Source: Coenobita brevimanus (Eukaryota > Arthropoda > Malacostraca > Decapoda > Coenobitidae). From it: a stretch of 64,000 bases of DNA. The stretch's first letter is position 1, and every line of letters begins with the position of its first letter. Below, piece after piece: positions 22,482-34,499 of this stretch. The notes below the pieces were generated by a model. The model saw only the letters and a list, made by a program, of their open reading frames with translations, was not told where the DNA came from and did not search any database. Where the stretch lies: assembly GCA_032717465.1 (NCBI GenBank), contig CM064713.1, positions 13,395,360 to 13,459,359 on the forward strand, in the 5' to 3' direction. A program made the position numbers and the translations under genes.

Positions 22482-22706
22482 AGAAAAACAAGGCTAAACT
22501 TCACATAGGAGGCATGTTGGGAAATGAGTGTATCTTGATACCAGCTATATGTGAGGATCAAAACGTTTCCTTATTTTTAGATACAGGCTCTCCAGTGAAC
22601 TTAATAACATGAAGAACTAAATAGAATTCTTAAAAATAAAAAGAAAGTAACTTTTCTGGATCTAGCTGATTTAGATTTATACACAGTAGATGGACAAGAG
22701 ATTACA
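22470..22706 (+). pseudogene. pol: gypsy protease segment of pol
   Basis: In the -1 frame the aspartic-protease motif FLDTGSPVN is encoded near 22572-22600. A one-base lesion at about 22605-22612 shifts the frame, after which the following frame is open into the RT domain. This would be the dimeric retropepsin that processes Gag-Pol. Confidence 0.75.
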
Positions 22707-24569
22707 GTGAAAGGTATGATAAGATTAAATCTCAGTTTCACAGAAACTACAAGACCATTCTCTGCATTTTTCTATATCGTTGAAAACTTAGCAATTAAAG
22801 CTCATATGTTACTGGGCTTAAGATCCATGAGAGCTGAGAACATAACTATACTCCCACAAATGAATGGAATAGACTTTGATAATGAATTCATAGAGGAAAT
22901 AACTTCAGAGCCCTCACCGATTGGTAGAAGAGAGCCAAAAAGAATTGGTAATATTAAAGGCTTAAACAAACATACACAAACAGATGAGTGTATATATCCA
23001 CTCGCACCACCAACCCCATCCTCCAGAATTAGTGACCCAGATAACAGTACTGATTTATCAATTTTTCCTGCCCATCTCACTAATGATTTAGTTATACCAC
23101 CTAATTCATACATGAAGGTTACCATTAAGAGCAAATTACGGAATAGTACTGTTCTTGTCTTAGAAGAATTATGTAAAGTAAAGGGATTGTCAGTAGAAAA
23201 CGCATTATGTCATACGAACGACGAAGGGCAAACTCAGATATTCATAATTAATCACATGAATGGGGAAGTTCAGTTGAAAAAGGGAACTTGCATAGTTAAT
23301 ATTGAAAAATGTCCCGCCCCTGTGAAGGAAATAGTTATAGCTGGAGTAACAAGTGAGATAAAATCTACGGATAGAGAAAGAATAAAAGAGAATTTAATTC
23401 ACTCAGGTGAATTTGACGAAGAAAATGATTTGTTAACCCTGCTGGAAACACACAGGGACACCGTAGCATTGCCCGGAGAACAATTAGGGTGTACTAACTT
23501 GATTAATCACATGATTAATGTGCACCCAGAAACACCACCAATTTTCGTACCAGCTTACCGCATACCACACTCCCAACGTACACTTGCAAATCAGTATGTC
23601 GATGAAATGTTAAAACTTGGAATTATTGAGCCTTCAGTTTCCCCGTGGAACGCCCCCCTATTCTTCGTGCCCAAACGAAATGGAGAAATGCGTGCGGTAG
23701 TAGATTACCGTAAACTAAATAATCACACAATACCAGACAGATTTCCCATGCCATTGCTAAGCGATGTTCTACAGAACATTGGTCCTGAGAATAATATATT
23801 CTCGACCATCGATCTCCTAAACAGCTACTATCAGATTCCGGTATCTTAGGAGTCACGTAAATACACTGCCTTTTCAACAAATAGAGGCCATTATCAATAT
23901 ACAAGAATGCCAATGGGACTGAGGACAGCCCCAGGCACATTCCAGCGTCTTATGAATTACGTGTTGTCCGGAATTTTAGGACAAGGAATATTTGTTTATC
24001 TTGACGATATTATAATCGCAACGAAGAATATTAAGGATCATCTCAGGAAATTAGACTTACTCTTACAAAAGCTTAGTGATGCTGGATTAAAAATTAAACT
24101 TTCTAAATGCAAATTTTGCTTTAAGGAAATAAATTTCTTAGGCCACAAATTAAGTTCTGATGGTATTCACACCACTGATGACAAAATACAGGCAGCGAGA
24201 GATTTTCCTGAACCCACTACGACTTACGAAGTTAGACAATTTTTAGGTCTGGCTGGGTACTATAGGTCGTTCGTACCACAGTTCTCTCATATAGCCTTCC
24301 CTCTATTCCAACTACTCAAAAAAGATGCTGTATTCCAATGGGAAGAAGAACAAAAAAGGGCATTTAACAATCTAAAAATTAAACTAACAAATGCACCTTG
24401 TTTAGCAGATCCGGATTACACAAAATCATTTCTTATTTGTACAGACGCATCAGTTAAAGGATTAGGGGCTGTACTGATGCAGGAAGATAAAAAGGAAAGA
24501 ATCAACCGATTGCATTTGCCAGCAGACAAACAAGAGGTGCGGAGAAAAATTATTGCACTACAGACTTAG
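22707..24569 (+). pseudogene. pol: gypsy reverse transcriptase (one internal stop)
   Basis: Plus frame 22707-23849 carries the RT N-terminal half (FSTIDLLNSYYQIPV); a TAG at 23847-23849 interrupts it. The same frame continues to 24569 with MPMGLRTAPGTFQRLMN and the catalytic FVYLDDIII box near 23995-24020. Start of the RNase H domain (LICTDASVKGLGAV) follows before a frameshift near 24520. Enzyme for copying element RNA; broken here. Confidence 0.85.
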
Positions 24570-26206
24570 AGGCACTTGCAGTGGTTTTTGCATTACAAAA
24601 GTTTCAAGATTTGGTATATGGTTACGAAATCCACTTATTCACCGACCATAAACCACTGGTGGGTATGTTTAAAGAAAAACTCCTTTCTGGGAGGAGAGCA
24701 AGATGGAAATGTACAGTTGAAAACTACAATGTACAAATTCATTATATACAAGGTAAAATGAACATAGTAGCTGAGGCATTATCTAGGAACCCGAACACAA
24801 TTCAGGTCGCGGCGTTAGATCTCAAAGGAAATATCCCAAACCACGAGGATATCGCAAAGGCACAAAGACTTGACCCAATATGGTCTAAAGTGATATACAA
24901 GTTAGAAAGTGGAGATGACATACAATTACCCAAACTGCATGTCCCACTTGAACAATTCACAATGGTCAATAATACATTATACAAAATTAACTCTAAACAA
25001 CCAAAACGCCAAAGAAATACTAACCAGTTGGTAGTACCTAATGACATGATACCCCAAGTATTACGATTGATACACGACAGCCCACATGCAGGACATCCTG
25101 GAAAGGATAAGACATTCAACCAAGCCCAGCTATTATATTACTGGCCTTCATTACGAAAAGATATAAACAATCATATAGACAGATGCGAATCATGTGCGAA
25201 ACACAAAGGATACCCAATCACACCTGCACCGATGGGTAATTACCCTGTACCACATCAACCATGGGACGTTGTCGCTGTTGATTTACTCAAGATGCCATTA
25301 TCATACAATAATAACCTATACTTATTCGTAGCAACGGATCATTTTTCCCGTTATGTCATTTTAGCTCCAATTAAAGATAAGACAGCAGAGACAGTAGCAA
25401 AGGCAATAACAGATAATGTAATATGTCGCTTTACTACCCTAAAGGTATTAATAAGTGATAATGGAGGAGAATTTAATTCTGAGATCTTACAAGAAATATG
25501 TAAACAATACAACATCAAAAAGGTTAACGTTTTGGCCTATCACCCAGCATCGAATGGGTTGGTAGAGAGACAAAATAAAAGGTATTAGATGTGCTACGAC
25601 ACATTCTCAGTGAAAATTATGCAAGCTGGGATGATTGGATTCCCAGAGTAGAGGCCTCAATTAATGGGTCTATAAATAAATCCATCGGTGACACACCACA
25701 TTTCATTATATATGGCACAGATAAAAAATTACCATATGAGCTCCTAGAAGGTGACAGCATGCCTATATACAATTACGATGATTACTCTAAACTCCGTTTA
25801 CGTGAATTCCAGGACATTCACAAAAGAGTCAAAAAACAATTAACGATGTCCAAGGAAGAAATGACGGAGGCATTTAACAAGAAGGCAAAAGATTCACCTA
25901 TCAGCTTAGGAGACATTGTTTACGGAGTCATTCATACGAGACAATAAATTATCCCCAAAATTTGAGGGCCCATACAGAGTAATTAACATAAAAGCAAACA
26001 AAGTTTTAATTAAGTCACTTTCAAGTGGCGAGGAGAAACAAGTTCATATTGACCATTTAAAACGAGTTTCAAGGGAATTATCACATAATTATTCAGCCTC
26101 GGATACAACCGAACAGGTGAACGTACCTCAAGAAACCAAGCAAGAACACAACAATGATTACAAAAAGAAATTGATGTCATATATCAAACAATCGAACATA
26201 GGTTAG
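24530..26206 (+). pseudogene. pol: gypsy RNase H C-terminus and integrase (two frameshifts)
   Basis: Frame 24581-25588 (335 residues) has TDHKPL and an RNase H end reading AEALSR where ADALSR is usual. The integrase HHCC region follows (HDSPHAGH, CESCAKHKG), then catalytic Asp234, Asp293 and Glu329 (AVDLL, ISDNGGEF, NGLVERQ); the last two are 35 residues apart, as in DD35E enzymes. The C-terminal part continues in other frames at 25591-25947 and 25916-26206 (FEGPYRVINIKANKVLI). Confidence 0.85.
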
Positions 26207-26225
26207 GTTAGGTTAGGTTAGGTTA
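26199..26225 (+). repeat. Interstitial telomere-type repeat, (GGTTA)5
   Basis: Five exact GGTTA units at 26201-26225 equal the arthropod (TTAGG)n telomere repeat. They lie exactly between the end of the gypsy coding region and a 5'-truncated LINE. Confidence 0.9.
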
Positions 26226-26680
26226 TTGTGATACCAACTCTAACGTACGGAAGTGAAGCTTGGACGTTGTTGGAAGGACACAAGTCAAGAGTGAGAGCAG
26301 TGGGAATGAGTTATTTAAGAGGAGCCTGTGGAGTCACATGGAGAGACAGGCTGACGAATGAGGATATAAAGGAGTGTTGTGGTGTTGAGGTGGATGTGAT
26401 AGGAAGCGTTATGAGGAACACACTGAGGTGGTTTGGCCATGTGGAGAGGATGGAGGGTGAAAGACTGACGAAGAGAGTGTATGTGAGTGAGGTGGAGGGG
26501 GAAAGAGGGAGGGGGAGGCCGAGGATGAGATGGAGGGATGGGGTGGAGAGGTATATGAGAGAGGGGGGTGTGAGTTGGGAGCAGGGCAGTGAAATGGCGG
26601 GGGACAGGGCGACTTGGAGGCGATTTGTTTGTGGCCACCCCAAACGGGATTGAGGCGTCTGGCAATAGATAGATAGATAG
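26224..26680 (+). mobile_element. LINE family 1, copy C: 3' fragment
   Basis: The fragment starts at TTGTGATACCAACTCTAACG, equivalent to position 43977 of copy F, and runs to GGCGTCTGGCAATAG plus (GATA)n. The frame 26228-26653 is intact for the RT C-terminus (LTYGSEAWTLLEGHKSRVRA, RWFGHVERMEGERL, GRGRPRMRWRDGVE) and is nearly identical to copy F, so the insertion is young. Confidence 0.9.
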
Positions 26681-26757
26681 ACCGTGAAGGGGACTTGGGA
26701 CCAGTTGGATATTAACGAGGTCCATGCTCCAGTGACCCTGCCAGACAAAGGACTTGG
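26681..26757. other. Short spacer between two LINE 3' fragments
   Basis: Unrecognised sequence ending 'gacaaaggacttgg', just before a second LINE fragment that begins at the same internal nucleotide as copy C. Confidence 0.5.
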
Positions 26758-27178
26758 TATTGTGATACCAACTCTAATGTATGGAAGTGAAGCTTGGAGT
26801 TGGAGGGACAGAAGTCAAGAGTGAGAGCAGTGGAAATGAGTTATTGGAGAGGAGCCTGTGGAGTCACATGGAGAGACAGACTGACAAGTGAGGATGTGAA
26901 GGAGTGTTGTGGTGTGGATGTGGATGTGATAGGAAGTGTTAGGAGAAACACAATGAGGTGGTTTGGCTATGTGGAGAGGATGGAGAGTGAGAGACTGGTG
27001 AGGAGAGTGTGTGTGAGTGAGGTGGGGAGGGGGAGGCCAAGGATGAGATAGAGGGATGGAATGGAGAGGTATATGAGAGAGGGGGGTGTGAGCTGGGAAC
27101 AGGGCAGGGGGACAGGGCGACATGGAGGCGATTTGTTTGTGGCCACCTCTTACGGGATTAAGGCGTCTGGCAATATAT
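26758..27178 (+). mobile_element. LINE family 1, copy D: 3' fragment
   Basis: Begins ATTGTGATACCAACTCTAA, the same start point as copy C, and ends GGCGTCTGGCAATA at about 27175. More diverged than copy C, with internal deletions (for example near 26795 and 27025). It encodes the broken RT C-terminus (RGACGVTWRDRLT, RWFGYVERMESERL). Confidence 0.85.
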
Positions 27179-27589
27179 ATGTATTTTTTTTTTTATGTCC
27201 ACAGTATTTTATTTCCCACTCATACCATTCAGTTAATGCCTGTTTAGTTATATGTTTTAGATTCCTGTATTATAACCCTTGATCATTCATCTCCTCTTCC
27301 ATAATTCATTACTCATATTTGTAAAACAAATAACTCAGAGTCAGATGGCCACCCTGTATGGGATTATGGCATCTGGCAATAGATAGATAGATAGAGATAT
27401 TTGAGCACCATCATTTAATGTTTCCTTCTAGCGTGTGCTTCATGAAATATCTATTCATTCTCCATCTTTCTTATGTCCATTTTAATACCCTCAGATTAAC
27501 ATAGTAACACATACGAAAATGCAGGAAGTAGGTGGAAATATACCAAAAGTTGTACCTCCCCCCGGGGGTAGTTTTTTTTTTTCAAGAAT
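27179..27589. other. Unassigned DNA containing a LINE-derived SINE 3' fragment (27318-27395)
   Basis: The stretch 27318-27395 (GTAAAACAAATAACTCAGAG, then GGCCACCCTGTATGGGATTA and CATCTGGCAATAGATAGATA) matches the 3' half of the family B element at 52165-52245. The remainder is unassigned. Confidence 0.55.
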
Positions 27590-30500
27590 ACTCCCCCAGT
27601 ATCCCTGCTTGTCATAAAAGGCGACTAAAAGGATTGGCGGAGGGTTAGTACCCCTCCCCGGAAAACAACTAACTAAAAAAACAAACAAGAAGCCTCGGAC
27701 AAGGACTGACCTAACGATGACGACCCAGGACCGGACAAAGGAGTTGGTAATGGCTACATGGAATGTAAGAGGAGTGAATGACGAGGTGAAAGAGAGAAAG
27801 ATTGTCCAGGTGCTTGAGGGTGCGAAAGTGGATGTATGTGGAATAACTGAAACAAAATGGGGAGGAGAAAGTGTTAGAGAATGGGAGTATGGATGGGGTA
27901 TACAGTATGTGCAGGAGTAGGTGAGAATGAGAGGGCAAAGGAAGGAGTATGTATAGTTGTGAGTAAAAGACGGAAGAAGAGCATGAGAGAGTACGGATCA
28001 GTTGGGTCAAGGATTGTGTGGGTAAGATTGAAAGTTGGACCACAAATGTGGGCGATTGTGTGTGTATGCGCCAATGCAAGATCGTGCTAGCAGAGTGAGA
28101 GAAGAGTTCTGGACAAATGTGGAAGTGTGCATGGAAAAGTTTGGAAGGAATGAGAGAGTGTTTTTGATCGGTGATATGAATGGTAAAGTAGGGAATGTGA
28201 AGGTGGATGGAATAGTTGGTGAGTGGGGTGTGCCTGCTGAGATAGATGAGAATGGCAATGCGTTAGTGGACATTTGTGCTGGGAGGGGGGTGGTGATAGC
28301 CAATACCCTCTTCAGGCATAAAATGATCCACAGGTATACATGGTGAGTGATGAGAAGGGTGGGTGATGAACTGAATGAAAGGAAGGCAATGATTGATTAT
28401 GTGTGTGTGGATGAAAGGATGCGAAGATGTGTAATGGATGCAAGAGCTTATAGAGGTTGGGGGAGTGGACTTTCTGACCACTACTTAGTGGTGGCCAGAA
28501 TTAGGATCCAAGTAAGATGGAGGAATAGAAGAAGGGAAAGACGAGAGGAAGGAGTAGTTGCAAGGAGAGTGGAAAGGTTACAAGAGGATGAGAAAAAGGC
28601 AGAGTATAAGAGAGAAGTGGAGGAACGATTGGGCAAATACGAATTGGAGCAGATGTGGGACGTGGAAGGTGTGTGCAGGATATTAACAGAAGAAATACGT
28701 GCAGCATGTGATGTGGTGTGTGGGAGGAAGACAAGACAGAGGGGGGTGCAAGGAACAGCATGGTGGACTGAAGAGGTGAGACAGGCTGTGGCACAAAAGA
28801 AGAAAGCATACAATGAATGGATGAGAAATAGGGACGTGGAAGAAGCTGAGAGGCGGAAGAGAGAGTTATATGTAGAAAGAAAGAGAGAGGTGAAAAGATT
28901 AGTAAGAGAGAGTAAGAAGAGAGTGGATGAGGAATTTGGAAGGAATTTGAGTGTAAAGTGGAGGGACTGTAAGAAAATGTTCTGGAAAGAGGTGAAGAGA
29001 ATAAGACAGGGTGGAAGTGAGGTTAACAGGGGAGTGAAAGATAAAAATGGTAGATTACGAGTGGAGAAGGGAGAAAAAGCGAGCAGATGGAGAGAACGCT
29101 TTAAGGAATTGTTGAACATAGAGGATGGAAGTAATGCGAGTATAAGTGGCTGGGGAATGGGTGGGAGAAGGAGGGAGGTGAGAAGACAGGAAGAAATCAG
29201 TAGGATAGTTGTGGAAGCAATGAAGAAAGTTAAATTGGGGAAAGCCCCAGGAATTGATGGAGTGTGTGAAGCATGGGAGAGAGATAGTAGTAGAATGGAT
29301 GTGGAAGATGTGCAGATTGGCCTGGGAGGAAGGTAGAGTCCCGGAGGATTGGAAGTCAGGTATAATTATTCCCTTGTACAAAGGAAAAGGGGAAAAAGAA
29401 GTGTGTGGTAATCAAAGGGGCATTTGTCTTCTTAGTATAATAGGAAAAGTGTATGGTAGGATATGTATTGACAGAGTTAGAGAAAGAACAGAAGAATTAG
29501 TTGGAGAAGAACAGGGAGGCTTTAGGAAGGGAAGAGGTTGTGTAGATCAGTTATTCATTCTTAGATCTTTAGTGGAAAAGTTTCTAGAGAAGGGAAAGAA
29601 GTTGTATGTGGCTTTCATGGATTTGGAGAAAGCATATGACAGGGTGGATAGACAAGGATTGTGGAAAGTATTAAGAATATATGGAGTAGATGGGAAGTTG
29701 TTGAATGCTGAGTGTATGTATGATGGTGCTACGGCTGCAGTGCGTGTGGATGGTGAACTATGTGAATTTTTCTCTTTGAAGGTTGGGTTGAAACAGGGAT
29801 GTGTCACGTCTCCATGGTTGTTCAATCTGTACATGGATGGGGTAATAAAAGAGGTACAAGGTAGGGTAGTGGATGTTGGAGTGGCCCTGGTGAGAGAGGA
29901 TAGTGTTTGGAAACTCCCTGTACTGTTGTTTGCAGATGATACTGTTTTTGAGTGAAGACGAAGGGGAGCTGCAAGGTTTGGTGGATGAGTTTGGGAGAGT
30001 GTGTAAGAAACAGAATCTAAAGGTAAATGTAGGGAAGAGTAAAGTGATGGTCTTTGAGAGAGGTGAAGTCAGTGAATGTAAAGCAAGGTTGGATGGTGAG
30101 TAATTGGAAAATGTGAGTACATATAAGTACTTGGGTAGTGTGATGAGTAAGGATGGAGGTTTGGAGGGTGAAGTGCTTGAAAGGGTACAGAAGGGAAGAA
30201 AGGTTGCTGGTACTTTGAAAGCAGTGATAAGAAACAGGGAAGTGAGCATGGAAGTGAAAAAGTTACTACATGACAGTATTGTGATACCAACTCTAACGTA
30301 TGGAAGTGAAGCTTGGACGTTGTTGGAAGGACACAAGTGAAGAGTGAGAACAGTGGAAATGAGTTATTTAAGAGGAGCCTGTGGAGTCACATGGAGAGAC
30401 AGGCTGACGAATGAGGATATAAAGGAGCGTTGTGGTGTGGATGTGATAGGAAACGTTATGAGGAACACACTGAGGTGGTTTGGCCATGTGGAGAGGATGG

Positions 30501-30715
30501 AGGGTGAGAGACTGATGAAGAGAGTGTATGTGAGTGAGGTGGAGGGGGAAAGAGGGAGGGGGAGGCCGAGGATGAGATGGAGGGATGGGGTGGAGAGGTA
30601 TATGAGAGAGGGGGGTGTGAGTTGGGAGCAGGGCAGTGAAATGGCGGGGGACAGGGTGACGTGGAGGCGATTTGTTTGTGGCCACCCCAAACGGGATTGA
30701 GGCGTCTGGCAATAG
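27590..30715 (+). mobile_element. LINE family 1, copy E: almost full length
   Basis: The 5' UTR segment (27600-27715, with GGCGGAGGGTTAGTACCCCT) is followed by endonuclease in several pieces (27717-27920 with TWNVRG and ITETKWGGE; 28035-28346 with GDMNGKVG and HRYTW; 28347-29336 with MIDYVCVDE and SDHYLV). The RT comes next (29254-29955 with FMDLEKAYDRVDR, GLKQGCVTSPWLFN and LLFADDT), then the C-terminal region to 30700 and the GGCGTCTGGCAATAG end. Visible lesions relative to copy F are a small insertion near 27900, a stop at 28344-28346, a deletion near 29265 and later frameshifts. It is very close to copy F in sequence. Confidence 0.9.
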
Positions 30716-31027
30716 AATACAGTAGAAAGAAAAAATTACGTGAAAATAGAGGCTCATTATTTTTTATCTTGTCAACGACAACAGGCTGGGGCAGCACCAT
30801 GGTAGCAAGCTGGCAGGTGCTGTGGAAACTGCTCCACAAACCGATGCAAGTCTGCCAGCGTCTGAGGCCACCGCAGAGACCTGCCAGACTGTACTGCCGG
30901 TTGATGAAGCCGAGGCCCGACACTTACGAAGAAGCGAAAGCTTGAATTAACCCTACTAGAACAACAGATACAAGCCTCTAAGAAGAAACAGGAGGCCAGT
31001 CAAGCTAAACTTGATTATTACAGTTAT
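30716..31027 (+). pseudogene. Decayed C-terminal fragment of a Myb/SANT- or MADF-like protein
   Basis: After a frameshift near 30925, the plus strand encodes KKRKLELTLLEQQIQASKK and then KQEASQAKLDYYSY with a stop at about 31030. This is a charged helical tail of the kind seen at the end of Myb/SANT-like proteins, including accessory proteins of PIF/Harbinger transposons. Upstream, another frame encodes an acidic stretch (ASEATAETCQTVLPVDEAEA). Only a fragment remains, and assignment rests on the general look of the tail. Confidence 0.3.
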
Positions 31028-31275
31028 TAATTGCCATCCATCCATCATCCAGTCCTTCATTGCCCCATGAGCCCAGGGCTAGGCAGTTGGTCCCGACATT
31101 TAAGATGAGAGTGACCAGCCTCACTCATCCCTTAGTGGCATTACAGGTGCAAATAAACCCCAACCACCCCTTGGATATAAACCTTCACCGGCTCAATCCG
31201 ATTGGAGTGCAATAATTACCTACTAAACCACAAGGTGCCAAAATTTAGTTATATGGTTACCACCCAGCGTAGTAA
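31028..31275 (-). mobile_element. tRNA-type SINE, family A, 5'-truncated copy
   Basis: Contains TTGGTCCCGACATTTAAG, GAGAGTGACCAGCCTCACTC and TGGATATAAACCTTCACCGG in the same order as the 10362 copy. The (ATCC)n tail at 31033-31045 is on the left. The sequence fades after 'ggttaccacccagcgtagtaaat' at 31275, before the full hairpin. Confidence 0.75.
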
Positions 31276-32395
31276 ATATTGCTTCTCCTTAAAAGAAATA
31301 AAGAATAAAAATATTTTTATGACCTTTCAGATCTTAACAAGAAATACTGTACCCTACAACAACTGGTTCCCATCATGGAGATTAGCTAATGGATTTGGGG
31401 GAAAGTACACAGAAAGGGATATAGTTCAATCTCATTTTTACGTACTAGTACACTGTATGAAGGGTGTAGCAGCCTCTCATCACTCATGGAACAAGAGTAA
31501 CATTTTTGTACTTCACATCACAAGGCAAAGAGAAATAGTATGACACTAAAGTACCAATACAACCAAAGCTGTAAAATCTTGGATTCACAAATTGTAACAT
31601 TATATAAGTGGGAGTAGTTACAATTTAAAATAGGTATTATGAAATGACATGGCAAGTGTTCCATACAAAATACAAATGAATACTGTTGTCAGTATAAAAA
31701 AAAATAATAATACTGCTGGGATGGATTTGATTTGTATGCAACACGTCAATCGGGGTAAATAAAAACACAGGACAAGTTGGGGTAAAAAGTAACACAGCCC
31801 TGCCAATCTTGAACTGTTGTCTAATTTTTCTAGTTTTTGATGTGCTGATAGGCCTACCTATACTCCATATTATGTGTATGCAGATTTGCCCAACAATGAT
31901 TATGATCAAATGATTTTTTTTTTTTTCTGCTTATTTAACTTTTTTGGCATTTTTTCTTTAAGTAATGCCATTTCAGGTGCTTTGAATGCACTGCATTCAT
32001 TCTGCTGTCAGGAGATCAGTGACAGCTGCCCTTAAGAGCCAGACCAAGAGACAGGACTTGCCTGCTTTTGTAACTCCAGTATAGGTTTTTTTTTTTTTTT
32101 TTTATACCCAGGTACAGACCCCCCCCCCAAGGGGTAATGAAAAACCTCTGTTTTTTATTGCATCTAATAAACAACAAAGCAAAAAAATACAACAAAACAG
32201 CAGTGTGAGATCCAACAAAGCTTCACAATGAAGATAAACTTCATGGAAAGCAATACAGTTATTTTTCTGAAGAAGCAAAAGTTCATGAATGTTTCAAAAA
32301 TGTAGTTTAGTTTGGATTTCCTTCTCCTAAAAAGGCAAAACACTAGAAGAATGTGAAGTTTGCATGGATCAGTCCAAACAAGTATGATACCAGTA
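31276..32395. other. Unassigned AT-rich DNA
   Basis: Homopolymer runs (for example poly-T at 31912-31925 and 32086-32103) and no supported frame. Nothing recognised. Confidence 0.4.
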
Positions 32396-32640
32396 TATAT
32401 AAAGGAGAAGAAGGCACTCAGAGAGCACATACCTCTGTCAGTGCAATTGCAGGATCCTGATCTGGATCTGGATCTGCCCCCAAATTTAATCATATCTTTT
32501 TTGGCCCATGGCCCACTCTTCCACAAAATTTTATTGAAATTCATACGAGAACTTTTGGAGACATTGTGTGGACAAACAAAAAAGAAACACAAATACAGGT
32601 GAATACATAACCTTCAACTTCATTGGCAGAGGTAAAGCCT
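32396..32640 (+). repeat. Old interspersed repeat with a 'GGATCCTGATCTGGATCTG' core
   Basis: The ordered pieces GCAGGATCCTGATCTGGATC, CCCCCAAATTTAATCATAT, TTGGCCCATGGCCCACTCTT, CACAAAATTTTATTGAAAT and ATTGGCAGAGGTAAAGCC match a widespread invertebrate interspersed repeat that I recall by appearance only. No name or class can be given from sequence alone. Confidence 0.35.
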
Positions 32641-33017
32641 TGGTTGATAACTGAAATCATGTATCTATAGTCAGAATGAATGCAGTATTTTTTTTTTTTT
32701 TTTTTAATTATAGGTTATGTATAAATGTGCTGTACACAAACAAGGAAAATTCATGAGTTTTTGAAAGCTGTATTTCCATTAGTTTCAGAATTTTTATATA
32801 TATATATTTTTTTACCCCGAGAGCAGTTATCATTTTCCCCATTCACTGGGGTAAAAAAAAAAAAAAATCCACATATTCTTTGAAATCTCAACTCTGACTG
32901 GTTGCAGAACTTTCATTCATATGTCATGTTTTAGGTTGTTATATACCCATTGCCATGTGGTATCCAGTCTGCCCATTTGCTCTGATACAGGATCGGTGAA
33001 GCAGAGTTAAATTGTAT
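32641..33017. other. Unassigned AT-rich DNA
   Basis: No supported feature. Confidence 0.4.
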
Positions 33018-33370
33018 TTATTTACCCTGATTGACTATACTTGAAGTGAAGTCTGACAAACTGATCCATGTAGTGAAAACCCTCACGGCATGGTACTGTA
33101 CAGCAGCAGGCACATGATTTGGTGGTTCTTCGACATCCTGCTGATCTTCACCACCATTGTCTTCTGCAGGGAGCTGTCCTGGTATATTGATATTTCTATC
33201 TTTGCAGATGTTATGCAACATAGCACAAACCACAATGATCTTGCATATTTCTGATGGAGGTCTGACTCATATTTCACTGTTGAGAACATGGAATCGACAC
33301 TTCAGCTGTCCAATTCCTCTCTCCACAACACTTCAGGTTTTCTTGTGTGCCCTGGAAAGAATGGTGTAGT
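33018..33370 (-). pseudogene. PIF/Harbinger transposase, C-terminal fragment
   Basis: Minus-strand translation gives VERGIGQLKCRFHVLN, a stop near 33275, then PPSEICKIIVVCAMLHNICK and DRNINIPGQ followed by an acidic tail. The pattern VERxIGxLKxRF...VxxCxxLHNI is characteristic of the end of the DDE_4 (HARBI1-like) transposase. The first two catalytic Asp regions are absent, so only the tail survives. It ends about 250 bases before the Tigger element. Confidence 0.65.
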
Positions 33371-33570
33371 TTAGTAGAAGTGTACGGTACTTCAAGGTAC
33401 ATTAGTGCGTAAAGCTAAAAAAACTTAAAACTGGTTTAAAAAAAAAAATAAATAGTATCTCATCCAATATTTAATGGACAAAATGACTGGGTTAAGCAAT
33501 GTTTATTCAGTGTTTGAGGAAGTTGAACTCGTATGAACCATAAAACTGACTGACTTTTTTTTCTCTGTCT

Positions 33571-33619
<49 letters not shown>
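33371..33619. other. Spacer ending in a (TA)n tract
   Basis: Holds a (TA)n tract at 33573-33619 into which the Tigger element is inserted. No gene. Confidence 0.7.
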
Positions 33620-33622
<3 letters not shown>

Positions 33623-34499
33623 TAATCCCCCCAATATCCGATGTATTGTAACAGAGCCAAAGGCATGTCCGGAAAGTGGTCCTGTCCGGATATTGGGCCC
33701 CAGCCTCCTGGACTTGTACTTATGGACCCAACTCAGAAAAACACCTATACAACTCCCTCTGGACATGCATTGTACCTATTTAAGACCCAAATCACACCAA
33801 TTAGGGACATAAACGACTGAAATAAATGCAAAAGAACCATAAAATGAGATTTTAGAGGTGAGTTTATACAATATTAAACAATCTGGGTACTTACAACAAG
33901 TCCCTGGCTCCTGGACTGGTAGTTATGGACCCTAACCTAGCCTGACTCAGAAAAACACCTCCCTACTGCACATGCATAACACCTAAGACCCTATTCACAC
34001 CAATAAGAGACATAAAAGAGTGAAATGAGGTATTATAGGTAAGTACAGTATGGAAAATACGGTACAATATGAAACATTCTGGGTACTTACAGCAAGTCCC
34101 TGGCCATCTTGATGAATAACCCGCCTCCTCTCAGACTCGGACAGTAAGAAGGAGTTCCTGAAGCACTTGCAGTACACTGTTCATGAAGTCTTGCACTGGA
34201 CTTAGTCATTTGCACTCAGAATTCCATTCTCTTAACACTACGCACTCTTGTCTTACTTGTGCTCCATTGTACCTTAATGAAATAAGCACTTAAAAGTCTT
34301 TCCACTCATAAAACCATTTTCCAAATATAGCACACTCTAGTTAATTTACGTTATATTGAAAGTCAATTAAATCTTTGTCTTTTCACTCAGAATTCTAATT
34401 CCTTAACAATATGCACTGTTTTTTTTTTTTTCCACTGCACAACACTGTAAATTCCCATGTGGTCTAGTGGAGAAGTTCAAGGAACGACGATTTTGATGA

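Larger units (their letters stand above)
19901..26206 (+). mobile_element. Ty3/gypsy retrotransposon, decayed, 3' end missing
   Basis: The order is a long leader with a possible primer-binding site (TGGTAGCAGCGAACG at 19907, after ACATTT), gag (20980-22481), then protease, reverse transcriptase, RNase H and integrase in the next frame. This is the standard Ty3/gypsy order. No chromodomain or env frame is visible. Lesions include frameshifts near 21470, 22605, 24520, 25580 and 25920 and an in-frame stop at 23847-23849. The element ends without a 3' LTR: the coding stop at 26204-26206 lies inside a run of GGTTA repeats. It is inactive as it stands. Confidence 0.9.
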
